A DNA stretch of 5,785 nt from Oxalobacteraceae bacterium UBA4003 (GCA_002384815.1 DGBN01000012.1:52954-58738); one strand, 5' to 3'; positions 1 to 5,480 are shown, counted from the stretch's first letter. The notes: a model not told the origin generated them from the letters alone. Numbers and translations are program-made.

Positions 1-1
1 G

Positions 2-280
2 AACTACTCGATCTCGAACAATGCAGAATACGGCGAATATGTCACCGGCCCACGCATTGTGACCGAAGACACCAAAAACGCAATGCGCCAATGCCTGAAA
101 GATATTCAAACCGGCGAATATGCGAAGAGCTTCATTCTGGAAAACAAGGCTGGTGCGCCAACCCTGATTTCCCGTCGTCGTTTGAATGCGGAGCATGACA
201 TCGAACAAGTCGGTGCAAAACTGCGCGCGATGATGCCTTGGATCGCCAAAAACAAACTGGTTGATCAATCGAAGAACTAA
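2..280 (+). CDS. ilvC: Ketol-acid reductoisomerase, C-terminal part (5' end outside window)
   Basis: This is the last 92 residues of ketol-acid reductoisomerase, which converts acetolactate or acetohydroxybutyrate to the dihydroxy acid with NADPH and Mg2+ in valine, isoleucine and leucine synthesis in the cytoplasm. The frame is open from base 2. It reads NYSISNNAEYGEYVTGPRIV, the conserved block of the C-terminal knotted domain of class I (short) enzymes; the serine in SIS is in the substrate-binding segment by family knowledge. It continues through the family-typical LISRRRLNAEHDIEQVG and ends KNKLVDQSKN with TAA at 278-280. Translation from an internal GTG at 59 would cut the domain and is not a real start. 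The last 47 nt (234-280) are repeated exactly at 381-427, downstream of the terminator. The identification is close to certain; only the N-terminal part is missing, because of the window edge. Confidence 0.96.
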   Translation, partial: NYSISNNAEYGEYVTGPRIVTEDTKNAMRQCLKDIQTGEYAKSFILENKAGAPTLISRRRLNAEHDIEQVGAKLRAMMPWIAKNKLVDQSKN

Positions 281-304
281 TCCCTCATCAAGGTAGGGCA
301 TCAA

Positions 305-330
305 CGGTGTGCGCTTGCAAGCGCACACCG
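305..330. repeat. Perfect 26-bp palindrome in the ilvC 3' UTR (copy 1)
   Basis: The left arm CGGTGTGCGCTTG is followed directly by its exact reverse complement, with the centre between 317 and 318. It lies 24 bp after the ilvC stop and 10 bp before the terminator hairpin. In RNA it would form a strong stem with a small loop from the central TTGCAA; as DNA it could bind a dimeric protein or extrude as a cruciform. Its function is unknown to me. Confidence 0.93.
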
Positions 331-340
331 CGTTCAGTCG

Positions 341-368
341 AAAAGCCACGCACATGCGTGGCTTTTTT
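341..368 (+). terminator. Intrinsic terminator of ilvC (copy 1)
   Basis: The stem GCCACGC (345-351) pairs with GCGTGGC (356-362) around the loop ACAT. It is extended by A341-A344 pairing with T363-T366 and ends in six T residues (363-368). This is a textbook rho-independent terminator, placed 60 bp after the ilvC stop. Confidence 0.93.
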
Positions 369-380
369 ATCGACTTCACG

Positions 381-427
381 TGCCTTGGATCGCCAAAAAC
401 AAACTGGTTGATCAATCGAAGAACTAA
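381..427 (+). pseudogene. Duplicated last 15 codons of ilvC (non-functional remnant)
   Basis: These 47 bases are identical to 234-280 and keep the frame for PWIAKNKLVDQSKN and the TAA stop. They have no start codon or ribosome binding site of their own and follow a terminator. They are a by-product of the tandem duplication and not a gene. Confidence 0.9.
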
Positions 428-451
428 TCCCTTGTCAAGGCAGGGCATCAA

Positions 452-477
452 CGATATGCGCTTGCAAGCGCATATCG
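452..477. repeat. Perfect 26-bp palindrome (copy 2), covarying with copy 1
   Basis: The left arm CGATATGCGCTTG is followed by its exact reverse complement, with the centre between 464 and 465. Relative to copy 1, G307 and G309 are A454 and A456, and their partners C328 and C326 are T475 and T473. Two G-C pairs have therefore become two A-T pairs and the palindrome is still perfect. The 14-bp core GCGCTTGCAAGCGC is unchanged. Confidence 0.93.
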
Positions 478-486
478 CGTTCAGTC

Positions 487-516
487 AAAAAGCCACGCAC
501 ATGCGTGGCTTTTTTT
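487..516 (+). terminator. Duplicated intrinsic terminator (copy 2)
   Basis: It has the same GCCACGC/GCGTGGC stem (492-498 with 503-509) and ACAT loop as copy 1. It is preceded by five A and followed by seven T residues (510-516), so the U-tract is slightly longer than in copy 1. It would catch read-through from the first terminator. Confidence 0.9.
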
Positions 517-605
517 GTCCTTGCGTGCAGCGCAAAACAGGCAGCTTGATCAAAGAAAAAAACAGGTTTTTCCGGTTCGGTCTTGCGGGAAAGCATGCGG
601 TATTG

Positions 606-634
606 AAAAGGCTGCATTGAAATGCAGCCTTTTT
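606..634 (+). terminator. Third hairpin terminator between ilvC and the SIMPL gene
   Basis: AAAAGGCTGCAT (606-617) pairs with ATGCAGCCTTTT (622-633) around the loop TGAA, with five T residues at 630-634. The A-run on the left makes it potentially active on both strands. The 89 bases between it and the second terminator (517-605) contain no gene or promoter that I can recognise, so what transcript it ends is unclear. Confidence 0.8.
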
Positions 635-636
635 CG

Positions 637-665
637 TTTACATTTAGTTGCATAAAAAATGTATT
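637..665 (+). promoter_or_regulatory. Candidate sigma-70 promoter for the SIMPL gene
   Basis: TTTACA (637-642, five of six matches to the -35 consensus) and TGTATT (660-665, four of six to the -10) are separated by 17 bp. The pair begins just after the third terminator. Transcription would start near 672, giving a leader of about 97 nt. This is inferred from motif matching only. Confidence 0.35.
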
Positions 666-674
666 CCTTGCCGG

Positions 675-703
675 CTGACAAGAACTAACATGTTTCCTGT
701 CAG
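675..703. promoter_or_regulatory. Interrupted dyad in the SIMPL gene leader (operator or RNA hairpin)
   Basis: CTGACA (675-680) pairs with TGTCAG (698-703). After a single mismatch (681/697), GAA (682-684) pairs with TTC (694-696). The centre is at 689, inside the 8-bp palindrome AACATGTT (687-694). Placed just after the candidate start of transcription, it could be a repressor site or a 5' UTR hairpin. It has no U-tract, so it is not a terminator. The regulator is unknown. Confidence 0.4.
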
Positions 704-768
704 TCACAACAATGCACGATTTTTCTGCCATAACCCGGGTGCTGTGCACCTATCTCTGGAGAACCATG

Positions 769-1527
769 ATGTCACGATTGAAATCCTCACTTCTTGCTTT
801 GGCTTGCGTCGCTGTCAGTGCGACGTCATTTGCACAAACGACTATCCAGACCAGCGGCGCCTTGCTGATTGTTCCGGCATTTGGCGAAGTCAAGCAAGCC
901 AACGATGAAGCGCGCCTGACACTGATGATAGAAGAGCAGGATAAGGACAAGGCCGCAGCGGCCTCACGTGTGAATCAAAAAATGAAGCAGGGGATGGAGA
1001 TCGTACGCAAGGAAGATCCATCGGCAGTGCTGAGTACGCGCGGTTATTACACCTATGCCGTCTATCCGGAAGTGCAGCCGCGTCAGACGAATAACGAGGT
1101 GAACAAGGTGCGCCAACCCAGCGGCTGGCGCGTTGGCCAGTATCTGGAAGTGAAGACGAATAATCTGGCCAGCCTGCCTAAAACCGTCGCTGCGACGCAA
1201 CGTGTGCTGGCCGTGAATGGACTGCAATTCGGCTTGAGTGATACGGCTGCCAAGAAACTGGACGCGCAACGTATCGATGCAACGTATAAAAATCTGACAG
1301 AACGCATCGCAGCGATTGCGCGCGCGATGGGGCGTAATCCGTCTGATGCCGTACTGGACACGATAGATTTTGAAGGGTCGGGCAATTACGTGCAGGAATC
1401 TGCCGCTCCAAAAATGATGCGGGCCGCTGCCATGTCGGCTGATGTTGCGCAAGTCGAGGAACCCAGTTTTGAGCCGGGCGAGACTACCTTGACCATGCGT
1501 GTCGTGGGTAAAGTCAAATTCCGTTGA
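769..1527 (+). CDS. Exported SIMPL-domain (DUF541) protein
   Basis: The 252-residue product starts with a clear signal peptide: MSRLK, a hydrophobic core at residues 7-18, and likely cleavage after A22 (SFA/Q). It is therefore expected in the periplasm or outer envelope. Residues from about 30 to 250 match the SIMPL/DUF541 pattern: an N-terminal strand leading into AFGEVKQANDEARLTLMIEEQDKDKAAAA, a central long loop with GWRVGQYLEVKTNN, a helix-rich part near 160-190, and the closing PGETTLTMRVVGKVKFR strand. Bacterial relatives include the BP26/OMP28 group; their molecular role is poorly defined, so none is assigned. Two adjacent ATG codons (766, 769) are possible. The second is preferred because GGAGA at 758-762 then has 6-nt spacing rather than 3. 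An in-frame ATG at 712 would put a non-signal extension before the signal peptide and is rejected. It is flanked by terminators, so it is probably monocistronic. Confidence 0.87.
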   Translation: MSRLKSSLLALACVAVSATSFAQTTIQTSGALLIVPAFGEVKQANDEARLTLMIEEQDKDKAAAASRVNQKMKQGMEIVRKEDPSAVLSTRGYYTYAVYPEVQPRQTNNEVNKVRQPSGWRVGQYLEVKTNNLASLPKTVAATQRVLAVNGLQFGLSDTAAKKLDAQRIDATYKNLTERIAAIARAMGRNPSDAVLDTIDFEGSGNYVQESAAPKMMRAAAMSADVAQVEEPSFEPGETTLTMRVVGKVKFR

Positions 1528-1565
1528 GCCGGATCAGCCTGACGATGGAATGAAATGATCTTGAA

Positions 1566-1610
1566 ACGGTATTGATGCCAGGTACTAGCGATGTGTGCCT
1601 TCAATACCGT
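1566..1610 (+). other. Long-loop hairpin downstream of the SIMPL gene
   Basis: ACGGTATTGA (1566-1575) is the exact reverse complement of TCAATACCGT (1601-1610), giving a 10-bp perfect stem with a 25-nt loop, 38 bp after the SIMPL stop. It is followed by a pyrimidine-rich stretch (about 1611-1650) and then the terminator at 1659. It may be a 3' UTR element or part of a small RNA. No convincing promoter was found for a separate transcript. Confidence 0.45.
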
Positions 1611-1658
1611 GTAGTTGTTTCTGTCGTTTCTCTTTTCAGAGTATTTGTTTCGCTAGTG

Positions 1659-1697
1659 ATCGCATTGCATGCCTTGAGTGTATGCAATGCGATTTTT
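1659..1697 (+). terminator. Intrinsic terminator between the SIMPL gene and pssA
   Basis: ATCGCATTGCAT (1659-1670) pairs with ATGCAATGCGAT (1682-1693), a 12-bp perfect stem with an 11-nt loop, followed by five T residues (1693-1697). There is no T-run on the other side, so it acts on the + strand. It lies 131 bp beyond the SIMPL stop and separates that unit from pssA. Confidence 0.85.
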
Positions 1698-1763
1698 GCA
1701 TTTCGCGCGATGTGGATTTATCTGGCACGCCTGATTTGCGGGCTGCCGCAGGCATTGCCCGTC

Positions 1764-1772
1764 TGATACACT
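1764..1772 (+). promoter_or_regulatory. Candidate extended -10 promoter for pssA-leuA
   Basis: TGATACACT fits the extended -10 form TGnTAnnnT. The hexamer TACACT matches four of six consensus bases. The -35 region is poor (CTGCCG at 1743-1748, 18-bp spacing), as extended -10 promoters allow. Transcription would start near 1779, about 43 nt before pssA. A promoter is expected somewhere in 1698-1821 because a terminator precedes it; this exact site is a guess from sequence. Confidence 0.38.
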
Positions 1773-1821
1773 AGCAATTCCTGATTTTCCATAAAAACCG
1801 CCACTTAAAGACGGGATTCGC

Positions 1822-2700
1822 ATGTCAAGTTTCAATCGTCGAAAAGCGAAGAACAATAATTCCAATTTTCCCCGGACGCGTCCTCTGGGCAAGCTCGCAC
1901 GTAGTCCGCAAACCTTGCTGCATGGGGATGAGGATGAGTCTCTTGCGCCTGCACCCAAGGCACGCCGGCGCGGTATCTATCTGCTGCCGAATGCGTTTAC
2001 CACGGCTGGATTGTTTTGCGGCTTTTATGCCATCGTGATGGCCATGGGTCAAAAATTCGATCATGCGGCAATTGCTATTTTTGCAGCGATGCTGCTGGAT
2101 GCCATCGATGGTCGTGTGGCGCGCCTGACGAATACGCAAAGCGAATTCGGCGCACAATACGATAGTCTGGCAGACATGGTGTCGTTCGGCGCTGCACCGG
2201 GATTGGTGGCCTATATATGGGCATTGCAGGACTTGGGAAAACTCGGCTGGCTGGCGGCATTTGTGTATTGTGCCGGCGGCGCCTTGCGCCTTGCGCGCTT
2301 CAATACCAATATCGGGGTGGTCGATAAGCGTTACTTCCAGGGCTTGCCCAGCCCGGCTGCGGCTGCGCTGGTAGCCGGTTTTATCTGGTTGATGCAGGAT
2401 CTCGGTTATGCCGGTAATGAATTGAGATGGGCGGCGTGGGCCATTACGCTGTATGCGGGATTGACGATGGTGACCAATGTGCCGTTCTACAGTTTCAAGG
2501 ACATCAACTATCGCAAATCGGTGCCCTTTATCGCGGTCTTTGTGATTGTGCTGGTGTTTGTGGCGATCGCGGGTGATCCGCCGAAAGTATTATTCGGTCT
2601 GTTCGTGTTGTATGGCTTGTCTGGCTATGCGATTTATTTCTGGCGTCTAGCCAAAGGCAAACCGGTAAGCATCATACAAACCGAGCACGACGAACATTGA
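1822..2700 (+). CDS. pssA: CDP-diacylglycerol--serine O-phosphatidyltransferase
   Basis: The 292-residue integral membrane enzyme makes phosphatidylserine from CDP-diacylglycerol and serine, the first step to phosphatidylethanolamine. The CDP-alcohol phosphatidyltransferase signature DxxDGxxARx8Gx3Dx3D is complete: D93, D96, G97, A100, R101, G110, D114 and D118, where the aspartates bind the metal ions. Hydrophobic segments lie near residues 59-76, 82-96, 143-158, 177-192, 205-220, 233-251 and 256-273, as expected for the type II (CDP-alcohol) enzyme and unlike the PLD-type E. coli PssA. The first 50 residues are hydrophilic and basic, probably a cytoplasmic tail. The ATG at 1822 has only a weak GGGA (1813-1816) as ribosome binding site. 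leuA follows 76 bp downstream with no terminator between, so the two are probably co-transcribed. The serine specificity is inferred from family similarity and this pssA-leuA order, which is common in Burkholderiales. Confidence 0.93.
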   Translation: MSSFNRRKAKNNNSNFPRTRPLGKLARSPQTLLHGDEDESLAPAPKARRRGIYLLPNAFTTAGLFCGFYAIVMAMGQKFDHAAIAIFAAMLLDAIDGRVARLTNTQSEFGAQYDSLADMVSFGAAPGLVAYIWALQDLGKLGWLAAFVYCAGGALRLARFNTNIGVVDKRYFQGLPSPAAAALVAGFIWLMQDLGYAGNELRWAAWAITLYAGLTMVTNVPFYSFKDINYRKSVPFIAVFVIVLVFVAIAGDPPKVLFGLFVLYGLSGYAIYFWRLAKGKPVSIIQTEHDEH

Positions 2701-2752
2701 TGCAAGAGTAATCTGGTACAGCCTGTTTAGGCAGGTGCAATTCATTTAAACA

Positions 2753-2770
2753 TGAGCGTTGGCTCAGGAG
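2753..2770 (+). promoter_or_regulatory. leuA ribosome binding site with an adjacent small hairpin
   Basis: CAGGAG (2765-2770), 6 nt before the ATG at 2777, is a strong Shine-Dalgarno and fixes the leuA start. A 5-bp inverted repeat TGAGC (2753-2757) / GCTCA (2762-2766) with loop GTTG runs into its first bases and could partly mask it. The hairpin is short and may be chance. No leader peptide with leucine codons is present in 2701-2776. Confidence 0.5.
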
Positions 2771-2776
2771 TGCAAT

Positions 2777-4324
2777 ATGGCAGTCGATTCAAACAAACTG
2801 ATTATTTTCGATACCACCTTGCGTGATGGCGAGCAGTCGCCGGGTGCATCGATGACCAAGGATGAAAAAATCCGTATTGCCAGACAGCTTGAGCGTTTGA
2901 AGGTCGATATTATCGAAGCCGGTTTTGCCGCCGCCTCGCAAGGCGATTTTGAATCGATACACGCGATTTCCGGCATTATCAAGGATGCGACCGTTTGCTC
3001 CTTGTCACGTGCCAATGATAAAGATATCGCGCGTGCGGCAGAGGCGCTGAAGCCGGCAGCAAGAAAGCGGATTCACACTTTCCTTGCGACCTCGCCGCTG
3101 CATATGGAAAAAAAGCTGCGCATGACGCCGGATCAGGTATTCGAGCAAGCCAGGATCGCAGTGCGTTATGCACGACAGTTTACCGATGATGTCGAGTTCA
3201 GCCCGGAAGACGGCAGTCGTTCGGATATGGATTTTCTGTGCCGCGTGATTGAAGGTGTGATCAAGGAAGGCGCAACGACCATCAATTTTGCCGATACCGT
3301 CGGTTACGGCGTGCCTGAGTTGTACGGCAATATGCTGAAGACCTTGCGCGAACGGATTCCGAATTCGGATAAGGCAATCTGGTCCGTACATTGCCACAAC
3401 GATCTCGGTATGGCAGTCGCCAATTCGCTCGCCGGCGTCATGATAGGCGGCGCACGTCAGGTCGAATGCACGATAAACGGTTTGGGTGAACGCGCAGGCA
3501 ATACCGCGCTGGAAGAAATCGTGATGGCCGTGCGTACACGCAAGGATCACTTCAATCTGGATATAGGCGTTGATGCTGCACAGATCGTGCCGACTTCCAA
3601 ACTGGTTTCGCAAATCACGGGTTTTATTGTGCAACCGAATAAATCGGTGGTAGGCGCAAACGCGTTTGCACATGCATCGGGTATTCACCAGGATGGTGTA
3701 CTGAAGGCACGCGATACCTATGAAATCATGCGCGCTGAAGATGTGGGCTGGACCGCGAATAAAATCGTGCTGGGCAAACTGTCGGGCCGCAATGCCTTCA
3801 AGCAGCGTCTTGAAGAGTTGGGCATCACGATGGAATCGGCCGCCGATACGGACGCTGCATTTATACGCTTCAAGGAATTGGCCGATCGCAAGTCGGACAT
3901 CTTCGATGAAGACATCATGGCTTTGGTATCGGACGAGCAGCAATCGCATGAACAGGAATACTACAATTTTATTTCCCTGAAACAACAATCATCCAGCTCG
4001 ACCAAGCCTGCTGCCAGTGTCGTGTTTTCGATAGGTGGCAAGGAAGAAAGCTGCACAGGCGAGGGTAATGGTCCGGTCGATGCGATCGTCAACGCGATCG
4101 AAGCAAAAGTGAAAAGTGGAGCAGAGCTGCTGCTGTTTTCTGTGAATGCGATTACCACCGGCACCGAGTCGCAAGGCGAAGTTACCATGCGTTTGTCAAA
4201 AGCCGGCCGTATCGTGAATGGCATCGGCGCGGATCTTGATATCGTCGTGGCCTCGGCAAAAGCCTATATCTCGGCATTGAATAAACTGCATTCAAACGTG
4301 GAAAAACTGAATCCGCAGCTGTAA
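2777..4324 (+). CDS. leuA: 2-isopropylmalate synthase
   Basis: The 515-residue enzyme condenses acetyl-CoA with 2-ketoisovalerate, the committed step of leucine synthesis, in the cytoplasm. The length is typical of the bacterial LeuA type 1 enzyme. The N-terminal HMGL-like TIM barrel has DTTLRDGEQSPG (12-23; D17 binds the divalent metal), FADTVGYG (171-178), HCHNDLGMA (205-213; H205 and H207 are metal ligands), GLGERAGN (235-242) and the linker motif SGIHQDGVLK (301-310). The C-terminal LeuA dimer/regulatory domain runs from about 392 to 510 and includes GTESQGEVTMRL (462-473), so feedback inhibition by leucine is expected from family knowledge. The start at 2777 is fixed by CAGGAG at 2765-2770; an upstream in-frame TTG at 2759 would place that site inside the gene. 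It follows pssA and ends at a strong terminator. No truncation or missing key residue is seen. Confidence 0.97.
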   Translation: MAVDSNKLIIFDTTLRDGEQSPGASMTKDEKIRIARQLERLKVDIIEAGFAAASQGDFESIHAISGIIKDATVCSLSRANDKDIARAAEALKPAARKRIHTFLATSPLHMEKKLRMTPDQVFEQARIAVRYARQFTDDVEFSPEDGSRSDMDFLCRVIEGVIKEGATTINFADTVGYGVPELYGNMLKTLRERIPNSDKAIWSVHCHNDLGMAVANSLAGVMIGGARQVECTINGLGERAGNTALEEIVMAVRTRKDHFNLDIGVDAAQIVPTSKLVSQITGFIVQPNKSVVGANAFAHASGIHQDGVLKARDTYEIMRAEDVGWTANKIVLGKLSGRNAFKQRLEELGITMESAADTDAAFIRFKELADRKSDIFDEDIMALVSDEQQSHEQEYYNFISLKQQSSSSTKPAASVVFSIGGKEESCTGEGNGPVDAIVNAIEAKVKSGAELLLFSVNAITTGTESQGEVTMRLSKAGRIVNGIGADLDIVVASAKAYISALNKLHSNVEKLNPQL

Positions 4325-4348
4325 CTCGTTTGCAGATCATTCTGCAGC

Positions 4349-4392
4349 AAATAGAAAAGGCCTTGCCGAGATGCAAGGCCTTTTCTATTTTT
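4349..4392 (+). terminator. Strong terminator after leuA
   Basis: GGCCTTGC (4359-4366) pairs with GCAAGGCC (4373-4380) around the loop CGAGAT. The stem continues outward through AATAGAAAA with TTTTCTATT, giving about 18 perfect pairs, and ends in T4388-T4392. The symmetry suggests it can also stop transcription from the minus strand. A smaller inverted repeat, TGCAGA/TCTGCA (4331-4336 with 4341-4346), lies between it and the stop codon. Confidence 0.94.
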
Positions 4393-4503
4393 CGGCCATT
4401 TGTAGACGCCGACCTCCTTTAATACCTGATGCTTGCGTGCGCAACCGCACAGATAACAATGCCGGGCAGACATAGAATCAGCCTATCCGAGCGGCGCACG
4501 TGC

Positions 4504-4517
4504 AAAAAAAGGGGGGG
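4504..4517 (+). repeat. A7G7 homopolymer tract before a small ORF
   Basis: Seven A (4504-4510) are followed at once by seven G (4511-4517), with CGGC and the ATG at 4522 next. The G-run probably serves as the Shine-Dalgarno. Both runs are prone to polymerase slippage. The frame of the downstream gene is open through the tract back to an ATG at 4459, where the tract would encode KKRGGG. Confidence 0.8.
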
Positions 4518-4521
4518 CGGC

Positions 4522-4767
4522 ATGGATGCAAACAAATCGTATTTCATCAATCTGTTTTGGACGAGCATGGCAATCATTCTCTTCTCTGCTGCTGCCACGG
4601 TGATCATCGTGGCATGGTCGCCCATGCTGCCTGAGGCAATCGCTGTGAGCATTCATCAGAATGGGGTGGATGATCTGCTTCCTTATCGTGTGTTGCACGA
4701 AGCCGAATCGTGGCATTACACAGTGGCATTGAATCAGCCGAATAGCATTGCATATTGCCTCAAATAA
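4522..4767 (+). CDS. Possible small single-pass membrane protein, function unknown
   Basis: The predicted 81-residue product has a short polar N-terminus (MDANKSYF), one strong hydrophobic segment at residues 9-32, and a mostly polar C-terminal part of about 49 residues ending in IAYCLK. I do not recognise a family. The ATG at 4522 sits 4 nt after a run of seven G, which can pair with the anti-Shine-Dalgarno. A TAGAAT (4473-4478) resembles a -10 box but lacks a clear -35. An upstream in-frame ATG at 4459 would give 102 residues, adding a basic stretch. It lies between the leuA terminator and the PA2169-type gene, with 263 bp after its stop. The transmembrane segment argues for a real gene; the lack of known relatives and of a good promoter argues for caution. 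Confidence 0.5.
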   Translation: MDANKSYFINLFWTSMAIILFSAAATVIIVAWSPMLPEAIAVSIHQNGVDDLLPYRVLHEAESWHYTVALNQPNSIAYCLK

Positions 4768-5030
4768 TCAGATTGCATTCGCATGTCTGCAGTCTGGTAT
4801 TGGGCTTGTATGTGCGCTATCGAACAGAGTGCAATACCCCTTTCCTTCATAGTGGGTTGCAATGCTGGCATATCAACATGTCGGCTTCTCCCCTGAGAGA
4901 ACATCTGGTAAAAGCATTCTTCAACTGCAACATGCCGAACAGCGCTGACAGCGTATTCCCTCCCGGTAGCCAGAATTTTCCCTCTCTATTCAACCTGCGT
5001 TGCTGACGCGATGTTTTGAAAGGAAATATG

Positions 5031-5480
5031 ATGAAGGACGATGTGATCTCTACCCTGAATAATCTGATTGAAACCTGTAAAGATGGCGAGGAAGGCTTTA
5101 AAAGCTGTGCTGAAGACATCAGCGATACGCAACTCAAGCAATCGTTCCTGGCTTTTGCTGACGATTGCGCCAAAGCTGATCAGGAATTGAAGGCTTTGGT
5201 CATTGCCCGTGGCGGCGATCCGGAGACCAAAAGCAGCATGAGCGGTACGCTGCATCGTCGCTGGATAGACATCAAGGCTGCCATCATGGGCAAGGGCGAT
5301 ACAGCGATGTTGAACGAATGCGAACGCGGCGAAGACGTGGCGGTTAAAAGTTACAGACGCGCGCTTGAAAAAGATTTGCCGCTGGATGTGAAGGCGGTGG
5401 TCGAACGCCAGTATCGGGGTGTGCGTCAAAACCATGACGCCATCAAGAATCTGCGTGACCACGCGCGCGCGACGACGTAG
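5031..5480 (+). CDS. PA2169-family four-helix-bundle protein (DUF2383)
   Basis: The 149-residue soluble protein has no signal peptide or membrane segment and is almost wholly helical, matching the PA2169/DUF2383 ferritin-like four-helix-bundle family. Features of the family are seen in order: an N-terminal LNNLIETCKDGEEGFKSCAE helix region, a second helix with FLAFADDCAKADQELKALV, the GGDPETKSSMSGTLHRRWIDIKAAI segment, and the C-terminal helices with NECERGEDVAVKSYRRAL and VERQYRGVRQNHDAIKNLRD. The role is not established; such genes often sit among stress-response or envelope genes. Two adjacent ATG codons (5028, 5031) are possible; the second is preferred because AAAGGA at 5019-5024 then has 6-nt spacing rather than 3. 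No terminator is visible before the next gene 87 bp downstream, so the two may be co-transcribed. Cysteines occur at residues 16, 26, 46 and 97. Confidence 0.85.
   Translation: MKDDVISTLNNLIETCKDGEEGFKSCAEDISDTQLKQSFLAFADDCAKADQELKALVIARGGDPETKSSMSGTLHRRWIDIKAAIMGKGDTAMLNECERGEDVAVKSYRRALEKDLPLDVKAVVERQYRGVRQNHDAIKNLRDHARATT

Larger units (their letters stand above)
234..368 (+). repeat. Tandem duplication, copy 1: ilvC tail, palindrome and terminator
   Basis: This 135-bp block is repeated at 381-515 with an offset of exactly 147 bp and 12 unrelated bases between the copies (369-380). By eye 127 of 135 positions match. The 47 coding bases are identical. The eight differences all lie in the 88 non-coding bases and all are transitions: 286 C/T, 287 A/G, 294 T/C, 307 G/A, 309 G/A, 326 C/T, 328 C/T and 340 G/A. 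This copy contains the functional ilvC stop codon, so it is the parental arrangement. Confidence 0.95.
381..515 (+). repeat. Tandem duplication, copy 2: ilvC tail, palindrome and terminator
   Basis: This is the second copy of the block at 234-368. The left boundary is sharp, since the bases before 381 do not match those before 234. The right boundary falls at the end of the terminator T-run; beyond 368/515 the sequences are unrelated. Downstream of the first terminator it should be transcribed only by read-through, yet its palindrome and terminator are intact. Confidence 0.95.

Noticed and set aside
309..620. 103-codon + strand ORF covering both repeat copies
   Set aside because: It exists because the 147-bp period is a multiple of three. 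It reads through two terminators and two palindromes, repeats the same peptide, and has no ribosome binding site.
435..749. 104-codon minus-strand ORF across the repeat and SIMPL leader
   Set aside because: It crosses the second palindrome and two terminators, lacks a ribosome binding site, and has no recognisable domain.
1723..1739. Sigma-54-like promoter TGGCACG...TTGC upstream of pssA
   Set aside because: The GG and GC elements are 14 bp apart instead of the strict 12, so RpoN should not use it.
2700..2776. Leucine attenuator leader peptide ahead of leuA
   Set aside because: The only short frames are a three-codon ATG CAA GAG TAA at 2700 and one from 2752 that overlaps leuA. Neither has a leucine run, and there is no terminator/antiterminator pair in the gap.
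3005..3988. 327-codon minus-strand ORF inside leuA
   Set aside because: It lies wholly antisense to an unmistakable leuA, has a cysteine- and histidine-rich composition typical of a shadow frame, and resembles no family.
4755..5006. 83-codon ORF between the small membrane protein and the PA2169-type gene
   Set aside because: No Shine-Dalgarno, no recognisable domain, and a composition like translated non-coding DNA. A weak inverted repeat (4796-4802 with 4832-4838) in the same stretch has a 29-nt loop and is likely chance.
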